Assembly (NCBI RefSeq): GCF_029227915.1
Contig: NC_079876.1
Span: 8,868,001-8,932,000, forward strand
DNA length: 64,000 bases
DNA from: Hydractinia symbiolongicarpus
Lineage: Eukaryota > Cnidaria > Hydrozoa > Anthoathecata > Hydractiniidae
Reading direction: 5' to 3'
Of this stretch, positions 48,401 through 60,910 are shown in pieces. The notes beneath the pieces are model-generated. The model was not told where the DNA came from. It was given only the letters and a program-made list of their open reading frames with translations, and made no database searches. Numbering within the stretch: the stretch's first letter is position 1; each line of letters opens with the position of its first letter. The position numbers were made by a program, and so were the translations under genes.

Positions 48401-50956
48401 TTTCAAATTATTTTTTCACCCCTAAAACGCATGAGACTTGTAGTTTTCAAAAATGTTTTCATTTTTGATGAGACGCTGAATAAAAGAAGTTTAATCGCCT
48501 GCAAACGAAAACCTGCAATTTCCCGTAAATCCCGGACTCGGCCCGTATAGTCAAAAGTATACAAAGAAAGTACCCAGGGAGTAAACTCATTTCCCAAACG
48601 ATTTTTTAAATTATTATTTCACCAATAAAGCCCATGAGACTTGTAGTTTTTAAAAAAGTTTTCATTTTTGATGAGACGATGAATAAAAGAAGTTTAATCG
48701 CCGGCAAACGAAAACCCGCGATTTCCCGTAAATCCCGGACTCGGCCCGTATAGTCAAAAGTATACAAGGAAAGTACCCAGTGAGTAAACTCATTTCCTGA
48801 ACGATTTTTTAAATTATTTTTTCACCACTAAAACGCATGAGACTTGTAGTTTTCAGAAATGTTTTCATTTTTGATGAGACGCTTAATGAAAGTGGTTTAA
48901 TCGCCGGCAAACGAAAACCTGCGATTTCCCGTAAATCCCGGGCTTGGCCTGAATAGACGAATGTATACAAAGAAAGTACCCTGTGAGTAAACTCTTTTCC
49001 AAAACGATTTTTTAAATTATCTTTTCACCACTAAAACGCTTGAGACTTGTAGTTTTCAAAAATGTTTTCATTTTTGATGAGACGCTAAATAAAAGAAGTT
49101 TAATCGCCGGCAAACGAAAACCCGCCATTTCCCGTAAACCCCGGACTCGGCCCGCATAGTCAAAAGTATACAAAGAAAGTACCCAGGGTGTAAACTCATT
49201 TCCCGAACGATTTTTTAAATTATTATTTCAACACTAAAGCCCATGAGACTTGTAGTATTTAAAAATATTTTCATTTTTGATGAGACGCTGAATAAAAGAA
49301 GTTTAATCGCCGGCAAACGAAAACCCGCGACTTCCCGTAAATCCCGGACTCGGCCCGTATAGTCAAAAGTATACAAAGAAAGTACCCAGGGAGTAAACTC
49401 ATTTCCCGAACGATTTTTTAAATTATTTTTTCACCACTAAAACGCATGAGACTTGTAGTTTTCAAAAATGTTTTCCTTTTTGATGAGACGCTGAATAAAA
49501 GAAGTTTAATCGCCGGCAAACGAAAACCTGCGATTTCCCGTAAATCCCGGACTCGGCCCGTATAGTCAAAAGTATACAAAGAAAGTACCCGGGGTGTAAA
49601 CTCATTTCCCGAACGATTTTTTAAATTATTATTTCACCACTAAAGCCCATGAGACTTGTAGTTTTTAAAAATGTTTTCATTTTTGATGAGACGCTGAATA
49701 AAAGAAGTTTAATCGCCGGGAAACGAAAACCTGCGATTTCCCGTAAATCCCGGACTCGGCCCGTATAGTCAAAAGTATACAAAGAAAGTACCCGGGGTGT
49801 AAACTCATTTCCCGAACGATTTTTTAAATTATTATTTCACCACTAAAGCCCATGAGACTTGTAGTTTTTAAAAATGTTTTCATTTTTGATGAGACGCTGA
49901 ATAAAAGAAGTTTAATCGCCGGCAAACGAAAACCCGCGATTTCCCGTAAATCCCGGACTCGGCCCGTATAGTCAAGAGTATACAAGAAAAGTACCCAGTG
50001 AGTAAACTCATTTCCCGAACGAATTTTTAAATTATTTTTTCACCACTAAAACGCATGAGACTTGTAGTTTTCAAAAATGTTTTCATTTTTGATGAGACGC
50101 TGAATAAAAGAAGTTTAATCGCCGGCAAACGAAAACCTGCGATTTCCCGTAAATCCCGAACTCGGCCCGTATAGTCAAAAGTATACAAAGAGAGTACCCA
50201 GGGTGTAAACTCATTTCCCGAACGATTTTTAAATTATTTTTTCACCACTAAAACGCACGAGACTTGTAGTTTTCAAAAATGTTTTCATTTTTGATGAGAC
50301 GCTGAATAAAAGAAGTTTAATCGCCGGCAAACGAAAACCTGCGATTTCCCGTAAATCCCGTACTCGGCCCGTATAGTCAAAAGTATACAAAGAAAGTACC
50401 CAGGGAGTAAACTCATTTCCCAAACGATTTTTTAAATTATTATTTCACCACTAAAGCCCATGAAACTTGTAGTTTTTAAAAATGTTTTCATTTTTGATGA
50501 GACGCTGAATAAAAGAAGTTTAATCGCCGGCAAACGAAAACCCGCAATTTCCCGTAAACCACGGTCTCGGCCCGTATAGTCAAAAGTATACAAGGAAAGT
50601 ACCCAGTGAGTAAACTCATTTCCCAAACGAATTTTTAAATTATTTTTTCACCACTAAAACGCATGAGACTTGTAGTTTTCAAAAATGTTTTCATTTTTGA
50701 TGAGACGCTGAATAAAAGAAGTTTAATCGCCGGCAAACGAAAACCTGCGATTTCCCGTAAATCCCGGACTCGGCCCGTATAGTCAAAAGTATACAAAGAG
50801 AGTACCCAGGGTGTAAACTCATTTCCCGAACGATTTTTTAAATTATTTTTTCACCACTAAAACGCATGAGACTTGTAGTTTTCAAAAATGTTTTTATTTT
50901 TGATGAGACGCTGAATAAAAGAAGTTTAATCGCCTGCAAACGAAAACCTGCAATTT
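45454..50956. repeat. Satellite stretch related to 19.4-22 kb, then mixed monomers
   Basis: 45.45-47.2 kb follows 19.4-21.2 kb at an offset near 25,975, sharing TTTTTAATGAGACG (46028) and CGGATCGCATAG (about 46306). From 47.2 to 50.95 kb the monomer order is mixed, and I could not anchor it as a long copy of another block. At about 48018 a hybrid monomer joins TCACAACTAAA to ACGCTTGAG. Two successive CCCGGGGTG/TTATTATTTC monomers at 49.5-49.86 kb look like a single-monomer duplication. Confidence 0.6.
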
Positions 50957-52830
50957 CCCGTAAATCCCGGACTCGGCCCGTATAGTCAAAAGTATACAAA
51001 GAAAGTACCCAGGGAGTAAACTCATTTCCCAAACGATTTTTTTAATTATTATTTCACCAATAAAGCCCATGAGACTTGTAGTTTTTAAAAATGTTTTCAT
51101 TTTTGATGAGACGCTGAATAAAAGAAGTTTAATCGCCGGCAAACGAAAACCCGCGATTTCCCGTAAATCCCGGACTCGGCCCGTATAGTCAAAAGTATAC
51201 AAGGAAAGTACCCATTGAGAAAACTCATTTCTTGATCGATTTTTTAAATTATTTTTTCACCACTAAAACGCATAAGACTTGTAGTTTTCAGAAATGTTTT
51301 TATTTTTGATGAGACGCTTAATGAAAGTGGTTTAATCGCCGGCAAACGAAAACCTGCGATTTCCCGTAAATCCCGGGCTTGGCCCGTATAGACAAATGTA
51401 TACAAAGAAAGTACCCTGTGAGTAAACTCATTTCCAAAACGATTTTTTAAATTATCTTTTCACCACTAAAACGCTTGAGACTTGTAGTTTTCAAAAATGT
51501 TTTCATTTTTGATGAGACGCTAAATAAAAACGTTTAATCGCCGGCAAACGAAAACCCGCCATTTCCCGTAAACCCCGGACTCGGCCCGCATAGTCAAAAG
51601 TATACAAAGAAAGTACCCAGGGTGTAAACTCATTTCCCGAACGATTTTTTAAATTATTATTTCACCACTAAAACGCATGAGACTTGTAGTTTTCAAAAAT
51701 GTTTTCATTTTTGATGAGACGCTGAATAAAAGAAGTTTATTCGCCGGCAAACGAAAACCTGCGATTTCCCGTAAATCCCGGACTCGGCCCGTATAGTCAA
51801 AAGTATACAAAGAAAGTACCCAGGGTGTAAACTCATTTCCCGAACGATTTTTTAAATTATTATTTCACCACTAAAACGCATGAGACTTGTAGTTTTCAAA
51901 AATGTTTTCATTTTTGATGAGACGCTGAATAAAAGAAGTTTAATCGCCGGCAAACGAAAACCTGCGATTTCCCGTAAATCCCGGACTCGGCCCGTATAGT
52001 CAAAAGTATACAAAGAAAGTACTCAGGGAGTAAACTCATTTCCCAAACGATTTTTTTAATTATTATTTCACCAATAAAGCCCATGAGACTTGTAGTTTTT
52101 AAAAATGTTTTCATTTTTGATGAGACGCTGAATAAAAGAAGTTTAATTGCCGGCAAACGAAAACCCGCGATTTCCCGTAAATCCCGGACTCGGCCCGTAT
52201 AGTCAAAAGTATACAAGGAAAGTACCCATTGAGTAAACTCATTTCTTGATCGATTTTTTAAATTATTATTTCACCACTAAAACGCATGAGACTTGTAGTT
52301 TTCAGAAATGTTTTCATTTTTGATGAGACGCTTAATGAAAGTGGTTTAATCGCCGGCAAACGAAAACCTGCGATTTCCCGTAAATCCCGGGCTTGGCCCG
52401 TATAGACGAATGTATACAAAGAAAGTACCCTGTGAGTAAACTCATTTCCAAAACGATTTTTTAAATTATCTTTTCACCACTAAAACGCTTGAGACTTGTA
52501 GTTTTCAAAAATGTTTTCGTTTTTGATGAGACGGTAAATAAAAAAGTTTAATCGCCGGCAAACGAAAACCCGCCATTTCCCGTAAACCCCGGACTCGGCC
52601 CGCATAGTCAAAAGTATACAAAGAAAGTACCCAGGGTGTAAACTCATTTCCCGAACGATTTTTTAAATTATTATTCCACCACTAAAACGCATGAGACTTG
52701 TAGTTTTCAAAAATGTTTTCATTTTTGATGAGACGCTGAATAAAAGAAGTTTAATCGCCGGCAAACGAAAACCTGCGATTTCCCGTAAATCCCGGACTCG
52801 GCCCGTATAGTCAAAAGTATACAAAGAAAG
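50957..52830. repeat. Tandem pair of a 5-monomer unit (1,014 bp)
   Basis: 50957-51970 and 51971 to about 52830 align at offset 1,014. Shared markers are GATTTTTTTAATTATT (51037, 52051), CTCATTTCTTGATCG (51225, 52239) and shortened forms of the CTAAATAAAAG site (about 51529, about 52541). The second copy ends where CCCAGGGTG becomes CACTGTGAG. The GATTTTTTTAATT change removes a minus-strand stop and gives the two 102-codon frames here. Confidence 0.8.
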
Positions 52831-53677
52831 TACACTGTGAGTAAACTCATTTCCAAAACGATTTTTTAAATTATCTTTTCACCACTAAAACGCTTGAGAC
52901 TTGTAGTTTTCAAAAATGTTTTCATTTTTGATGAGACGCTAAATAAAAGAAGTTTAATCGCCGGCAAACGAAAACCCGCCATTTCCCGTAAACCCCGGAC
53001 TCGGCCCGCATAGTCAAAAGTATACAAAGAAAGTACCCAGGGTGTAAACTCATTTCCCGAACGATTTTTTAAATTATTATTTCACCACTAAAACGCATGA
53101 GACTTGTAGTTTTCAAAAATGTTTTCATTTTTGATGAGACGCTGAATAAAAGAAGTTTAATCGCCGGCAAACGAAAACCTGCGATTTCCCGTAAATCCCG
53201 GACTCGGCCCGTATAGTCAAAAGTAGACAAAGAAAGTACCCGGGGTGTAAACTCATTTCCCGAACGATTTTTTAAATTATTAATTCACCACTAAAGCCCA
53301 TGAGACTTGTAGTTTTTAAAAATGTTTTCATTTTTGATGAGACGCTGAATAAAAGAAGTTTAATCGCCGGCAAACGAAAACCCGCGATTTCCCGTAAATC
53401 CCGGACTCGGCCCGTATAGTCAAAAGTATACAAGAAAAGTACCCAGTGAGTAAACTCATTTTCCGAACGAATTTTTAAATTATTTTTTCACCACTAAAAC
53501 GCATGAGACTTGTATTTTTCAAAAATGTTTTCATTTTTGATGAGACGCTGAATAAAAGAAGTTTAATCGCCGGCAAACGAAAACCCGCGATTTCCCGTAA
53601 ATCCCGGACTCGGCCCGTATAGTCAAAAGTATACAAGAAAAGTACACAGTGAGTAAACTCATTTCCCGAACGATTTT

Positions 53678-54083
53678 TTAATTTATTTTTTCACCACTAA
53701 AACGCATGAGACTTGTAGTTTTCAAAAATGTTTTCATTTTTGATGAGACGCTGAATAAAAGAAGTTTAATCGCCTGCAAACGAAAACCTGCAATTTCTCG
53801 TAAATCCCGGACTCGGACCGTATAGTCAAAAGTATACAAAGAAAGTACCCAGGGAGTAAACTCATTTCCCAAACGATTTTTTAAATTATTATTTCACCAC
53901 TAAAGCCCATGAGACTTGTAGTTTTCAAAAATGTTTTCATTTTTGATGAGACGCTGAATAAAAGAAGTTTAATCGCCTGCAATCGAAAACCTGCAATTTC
54001 TCGTAAATCCCGGACTCGGACCGTATAGTCAAAAGTATACAAAGAAAGTACCCAGGGAGTAAACTCATTTCCCAAACGATTTT
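53678..54083. repeat. Single-monomer tandem duplication
   Basis: Two adjacent 203-bp units share the private combination CGCCTGCAA, TGCAATTTCTCG and ACTCGGACCG (53771-53820 and 53974-54023). One base differs (CAAACGAAAA against CAATCGAAAA). The same GGACCG change recurs at about 58668 and about 60088. Confidence 0.75.
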
Positions 54084-55724
54084 TTAAATTATTATTTCAC
54101 CACTAAAGCCCATGAGACTTGTAGTTTTTAAAAATGTTTTCATTTTTGATGAGACGCTGAATAAAAGAAGTTTAATCGCCGGCAAACGAAAACCCGCCAT
54201 TTCCCGTAAACGCCGGACTCGGCCCGCATAGTCAAAAGTATACAAAGAAAGTACCCAGGGTGTAAACTCATTTCCCGAACGATTTTTTAAATTATTACTT
54301 CACCACTAAAACGCATGAGACTTGTAGTTTTCAAAAATGTTTTCATTTTTGATGAGACGCTGAATAAAAGAAGTTTAATCGCCGGCAAACGAAAACCTGC
54401 GATTTCCCGTAAATCCCGGACTCGGCCCGTATAGTCAAAAGTATACAAAGAAAGTACCCGGGGTGTAAACTCATTTCCCGAACGATTTTTTAAATTATTA
54501 ATTCACCACTAAAGCCCATGAGACTTGTAGTTTTTAAAAATGTTTTCATTTTTGATGAGACGCTGAATAAAAGAAGTTTAATCGCCGGCAAACGAAAACC
54601 CGCGATTTCCCGTAAATCCCGGACTCGGCCTGTATAGTCAAAAGTATACAAGAAAAGTACCCAGTGAGTAAACTCATTTCCCGAACGAATTTTTAAATTA
54701 TTTTCTCACCACTAAAACGCATGAGACTTGTAGTTTTCAAAAATGTTTTCATTTTTGATGAGACGCTGAATAAAAGAAGTTTAATCGCCGGCAAACGAAA
54801 ACTTGCGATTTCCCGTAAATCCCGGACTCGGCCCGTATAGTCAAAAGGATACAAAGAGAGTACCCAGGGTGTAAACTCATTTCCCGAACGATTTTTTAAA
54901 TTATTTTTTCACCACTAAAACGCATGAGACTTGTAGTATTCAAAAATGTTTTCATTTTTGATGAGACGCTGAATAAAAGAAGTTTAATCGCCTGCAAACG
55001 AAAACCTGCGATTTCCCGTAAATCCCGGACTTGGCCCGTATAGTCAAAAGTATACAAAGAAAGTACCCAGGGAGTAAACTCATTTCCCAAACGATTTTTT
55101 AAATTATTATTTCACCAATAAAGCCCATGGGACTTGTAGTTTTTAAAAATGTTTTCATTTTTGATGAGACGATGAATAAAAGAACTTTAATCGCCGGCAA
55201 ACGAAAACCCGCGATTTCCCGAAAAACCCGGACTCGGCCCGTATAGTCAAAAGTATACAAAGAAAGTACCCAGGGAGTAAACTCGTTTCCCAAACGATTT
55301 TTTAAATTATTATTTCACCAATAAAGCCCATGAGACTTGTAGTTTTCAGAAATGTTTTCATTTTTGATGAGACGCTTAATGAAAGTGGTTTAATCGCCGG
55401 CAAACGAAAACCTGCGATTTCCTGTAAATCCCGGGCTTGGCCCGTATAGACGAATGTATACAAAGAAAGTACCCAGGGTGTAAACTCATTTCCCGAACGA
55501 TTTTTTAAATTATTATTTCACCACTAAAACGCTTGAGTCTTGTGGTTTTCAAAAATGTTTTCATTTTTGATGAGACGCTAAATAAAAGAAGTTTAATCGC
55601 CGGCAAACAAAAACCCGCAACTTCCCGTAAATCCCGGACTCGGCCCGTATAGTCAAAAGTATACAAAGAAAGTACCCAGGGAGTAAACTCATTTCCCGAA
55701 CGATTTTTTAAATTTTTTTTCACC

Positions 55725-56165
55725 ACTAAAACGCATGAGACTTGTAGTTTTCAAAAATGTTTTCATTTTTGATGAGACGCTTAATGAAAGAGGTTTAATC
55801 GCCGGCAAACGAAAACCCGCGATTTCCCCGGGCTTTGCCCGTATAGTCGAATGTGTACAAAGAAAGTACCCTGTGAATAAACTCATTTCCCGATCGATTT
55901 TTTAAATTATTTTTTCACCACTAAAACGCATAAGTCGTGTAGTTTTCAAAAATGTTTTCATTTCTGATGAGACGCTGAATAAAAGAAGTTTAATCGCCGG
56001 CAAACGAAAACCCGCGATTTCCCCGGGCTTTGCCCGTATAGTCGAATGTATACAAAGAAAGTACCCTGTGAATAAATTCATTTCCAGAACGATTTTTTAA
56101 GTTATTTTTTCGCCACTAAAACGCATAAGTCTTGTAGTTTTCAAAAATGTTTTCATTTCTGATGA
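55725..56165. repeat. Island of left-type monomers, two with an 8-bp deletion
   Basis: TTAATGAAAGAGG (55781), CATAAGTC, TAGTCGAATG and the CCCGGGCTTTGCCCG core resemble the 5.8-15.6 kb section, not the surrounding monomers. Two consecutive units (55821, 56016; spacing 195 bp) lack 8 bp of the CCCGTAAATCCCGG core, and two share TTTCTGATGAG. They descend from one deleted monomer. Confidence 0.75.
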
Positions 56166-58070
56166 GACGCTGAATAAAAGAAGTTTAATCGCCGGCAAAC
56201 GAAAACCCGCCATTTCCCGTAAACCCCGGACTCGGCCCGCATAGTCAAAAGTATACAAAGAAAGTACCCAGGGTGTAAACTCATTTCCCGAACGATTTTT
56301 TAAATTATTATTTCACCACTAAAACGCATGAGACTTGTAGTTTTCAAAAATGTTTTCATTTTTGATGAGACGCTGAATAAAAGAAGTTTAATCGCCGGCA
56401 AACGAAAACCTGCGATTTCCCGTAAATCCCGGACTCGGCCCGTATAGTCAAAAGTATACAAAGAAAGTACCCTGTGAGTAAACTCATTTCCAAAACGATT
56501 TTTTAAATTATCTTTTCACCACTAAAACGCTTGAGACTTGTAGTTTTCAAAAATGTTTTCACTTTTGATGAGACGCTAAATAAAAGAAGTTTAATCGCCG
56601 GCAAACGAAAACCCGCCATTTCCCGTAAACCCCGGACTCGGCCCGCATAGTCAAAAGTATACAAAAAAGTACCCAGGGTGTAAACTCATTTCCCGAACGA
56701 TTTTTTAAATTATTATTTCACCACTAAAACGCATGAGACTTGTAGTTTTCAAAAATGTTTTCATTTTTGATGAGACGCTGAATAAAAGAAGTTTAATCGC
56801 CGGCAAACGAAAACCTGCGATTTCCCGTAAATCCCGGACTCGGCCCGTATAGTCAAAAGTATACAAAGAAAGTACCCGGGGTGTAAACTCATTTCCCGAA
56901 CGATTTTTTAAATTATTAATTCACCACTAAAGCCCATGAGACTTGTAGTTTTTAAAAATGTTTTCATTTTTGATGAGACGCTGAATAAAAGAAGTTTAAT
57001 CGCCGGCAAACGAATACCCGCGATTTCCCGTAAATCCCGGACTCGGCCCGTATAGTCTAAAGTATACAAAGAAAGTACCCAGGGAGTAAACTCATTTCCC
57101 AAACGATTTTTTAAATTATTATTTCACCAATAAAGCCCATGAGACTTGTAGTTTTTAAAAATGTTTTCATTTTTGATGAGACGCTGAATAAAAGAAGTTT
57201 AATCGCCGGCAAACGAAAACCCGCGATTTCCCGTAAATCCCGGACTCGGCCCGTATAGTCAAAAGTATAAAAGGAAAGTACCCAGTGAGTAAACTCATTT
57301 CCTGAACGATTTTTTAAATTATTTTTTCACCACTAAAACGCATGAGACTTGTAGTTTTCAGAAATGTTTTCATTTTTGATGAGACGCTTAATGAAAGTGG
57401 TTTAATCGCCGGCAAACGAAAACCTGCGATTTCCCGTAAATCCCGGGCTTGGCCCGCATAGACGAATGTATACAAAGAAAGTACCCTGTGAGTAAACTCA
57501 TTTCCAAAACGATTTTTTAAATTATCTTTTCACCACTAAAACGCTTGAGACTTGTAGTTTTCAAAAATGATTTCATTTTTGATGAGACGCTAAATAAAAG
57601 AAGTTTAATCGCCGGCAAACGAAAACCCGCCATTTCCCGTAAACCCCGGACTCGGCCCGCATAGTCAAAAGTATACAAAGAAAGTACCCAGGGTGTAAAC
57701 TCATTTTCCGAACGATTTTTTAAATTATTATTTCACTACTAAAACGCATGAGACTTGTAGTTTTCAAAAATGTTTTCATTTTTGATGAGACGCTGAATAA
57801 AAGAAGTTTAATCGCCGGCAAACGAAAACCTGCGATTTCCCGTAAATCCCGGACTCGGCCCGTATAGTCAAAAGTATACAAAGAAAGTACCCTGTGAGTA
57901 AACTCATTTCCAAAACGATTTTTTAAATTATCTTTTCACCACTAAAACGCTTGAGACTTGTAGTTTTCACAAATTTTTCATTTTTGATGAGACGCTAAAT
58001 AAAAGAAGTTTAATCGCCGGCAAACGAAAACCCGCCATTTCCCGTAAACCCCGGACTCGGCCCGCATAGT

Positions 58071-60910
58071 CAAAAGTATACAAAAAAGTACCCAGGGTGT
58101 AAACTCATTTCCCGAACGATTTTTTAAATTATTATTTCACCACTAAAACGCATGAGACTTGTAGTTTTCAAAAATGTTTTCATTTTTGATGAGACGCTGA
58201 ATAAAAGAAGTTTAATCGCCGGCAAACGAAAACCTGCGATTTCCCGTAAATCCCGGACTCGGCCCGTATAGTCAAAAGTATACAAAGAAAGTACCCGGGG
58301 TGTAAACTCATTTCCCGAACGATTTTTTAAATTATTAATTCACCACTAAAGCCCATGAGACATGTAGTTTTTAAAAATGTTTTCATTTTTAATGAGACGC
58401 TGAATAAAAGAAATTTAATCGCCGGCAAACGAAAACCCGCGATTTCCCGTAAATCCCGGACTCGGCCCGTATAGTCAAAAGTATACAAAGAGAGTACCCA
58501 GGGTGTAAACTCATTTCCCGAACGATTTTTTAAATTATTTTTTCACCACTAAAACGCATGAGACTTGTAGTTTTCAAAAATGTTTTCATTTTTGATGAGA
58601 CGCTGAATAAAAGAAGTTTAATTGCCTGCAAACGAAAACCTGCAATTTCCCGTAAATCCCGGACTCGGACCGTATAGTCAAAAGTATACAAAGAAAGTAC
58701 CCAGGGAGTAAACTCATTTCCCAAACGATTTTTTAAATTATTATTTCACCACTAAAGCCCATGAGACTTGTAGTTTTTAAAAATGTTTTCATTTTTGATG
58801 AGACGCTGAATAAAAGAAGTTTAATCGCCGGCAAACGAAAACCCGCGATTTCCCGTAAAACCCGGGCTCGGCCCGTATAGTCAAAAGTATACAAGAAAAG
58901 TACACAGTGAGTAAACTCATTTTCCGAACGAATTTTTAAATTATTTTTTCACCACTAAAACGCATGAGACTTGTAGTTTTCAGAAATGTTTTCATTTTTG
59001 ATGAGACGCTTAATGAAAGTGGTTTAATCGCCGACAAACGAAAACCCGCGATTTCCCGTAAGTCCCGGGCTTGGCCCGTATAGTCGAATGTATACAAAGA
59101 AAGTACCCTGTGAGTAAACTCATTTCCAAAACGATTTTTTAAATTATCTTTTCACCACTAAAACGCTTGAGACTTGTGGTTTTCAAAAATTTTTTCATTT
59201 TTGATGACACGCTAAATAAAAGAAGTTTAATCGCCGGCAAACAAAAACCCGCGACTTCCCGTAAATCCCGGACTCGGCCCGCATAGTCAAAAGTATACAA
59301 AGAAAGTACCCAGGGTTTAAACTCATTTCCCGAACGATTTTTTAAATTATTATTTCACCACTAAAACGCATGAGACTTGTAGTTTTCAAAAATGTTTTCA
59401 TTTTTGATGAGACGCTGAATAAAAGAAGTTTAATCGCCGGCAAACGAAAACCTGCGATTTCCCGTAAATCCCGGACTCGGCCCGCATAGTCAAAAGTATA
59501 CAAAAAAGTACCCAGGGTGTAAACTCATTTCCCGAACGATTTTTTAAATTATTATTTCACCACTAAAACGCATGAGACTTGTAGTTTTCAAAAATGTTTT
59601 CATTTTTGATGAGACGCTGAATAAAAGAAGTTTAATCGCCGGCAAACGAAAACCTGCGATTTCCCGTAAATCCCGGACTCGGCCCGTATAGTCAAAAGTA
59701 TACAAAGAAAGTACCCGGGGTGTAAACTCATTTCCCGAACGATTTTTTAAATTATTAATTCACCACTAAAGCCCATGAGACATGTAGTTTTTAAAAATGT
59801 TTTCATTTTTAATGAGACGCTGAATAAAAGAAATTTAATCGCCGGCAAACGAAAACCCGCGATTTCCCGTAAATCCCGGACTCGGCCCGTATAGTCAAAA
59901 GTATACAAAGAGAGTACCCAGGGTGTAAACTCATTTCCCGAACGATTTTTTAAATTATTTTTTCACCACTAAAACGCATGAGACTTGTAGTTTTCAAAAA
60001 TGTTTTCATTTTTGATGAGACGCTGAATAAAAGAAGTTTAATTGCCTGCAAACGAAAACCTGCAATTTCCCGTAAATCCCGGACTCGGACCGTATAGTCA
60101 AAAGTATACAAAGAAAGTACCCAGGGAGTAAACTCATTTCCCAAACGATTTTTTAAATTATTATTTCACCACTAAAGCCCATGAGACTTGTAGTTTTTAA
60201 AAATGTTTTCATTTTTGATGAGACGCTGAATAAAAGAAGTTTAATCGCCGGCAAACGAAAACCCGCGATTTCCCGTAAAACCCGGGCTCGGCCCGTATAG
60301 TCAAAAGTATACAAGAAAAGTACACAGTGAGTAAACTCATTTTCCGAACGAATTTTTAAATTATTTTTTCACCACTAAAACGCATGAGACTTGTAGTTTT
60401 CAGAAATGTTTTCATTTTTGATGAGACGCTTAATGAAAGTGGTTTAATCGCCGACAAACGAAAACCCGCGATTTCCCGTAAGTCCCGGGCTTGGCCCGTA
60501 TAGTCGAATGTATACAAAGAAAGTACCCTGTGAGTAAACTCATTTCCAAAACGATTTTTTAAATTATCTTTTCACCACTAAAACGCTTGAGACTTGTGGT
60601 TTTCAAAAATTTTTTCATTTTTGATGACACGCTAAATAAAAGAAGTTTAATCGCCGGCAAACAAAAACCCGCGACTTCCCGTAAATCCCGGACTCGGCCC
60701 GCATAGTCAAAAGTATACAAAGAAAGTACCCAGGGTTTAAACTCATTTCCCGAACGATTTTTTAAATTATTATTTCACCACTAAAACGCATGAGACTTGT
60801 AGTTTTCAAAAATGTTTTCATTTTTGATGAGACGCTGAATAAAAGAAGTTTAATCGCCGGCAAACGAAAACCTGCGATTTCCCGTAAATCCCGGACTCGG
60901 CCCGTATAGT
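58071..60910. repeat. Tandem pair of a 7-monomer unit (1,420 bp)
   Basis: 58071-59490 and 59491-60910 align at offset 1,420 with no difference noticed. Both carry ACAAAAAAGTACCC (58081, 59501), AGACATGTAG, GAAATTTAATCG, CGGACCG, GCCGACAAACG, GATGACACGC and CAGGGTTTAAAC. The join at about 59480-59491 is a hybrid monomer, CCTGCGATTT on the left and CCCGCATAG on the right. A partial earlier unit with the same spacing (1,419) covers about 56.2-56.9 kb. Confidence 0.88.

Noticed and set aside
55505-55886. Two overlapping 65- and 73-codon frames around the deleted monomers
   Set aside because: They arise because a 1-bp loss in the T run (about 55713) and the 8-bp core deletion (about 55826) change frame and skip the usual stop. 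No family resemblance, and the sequence is plain satellite.
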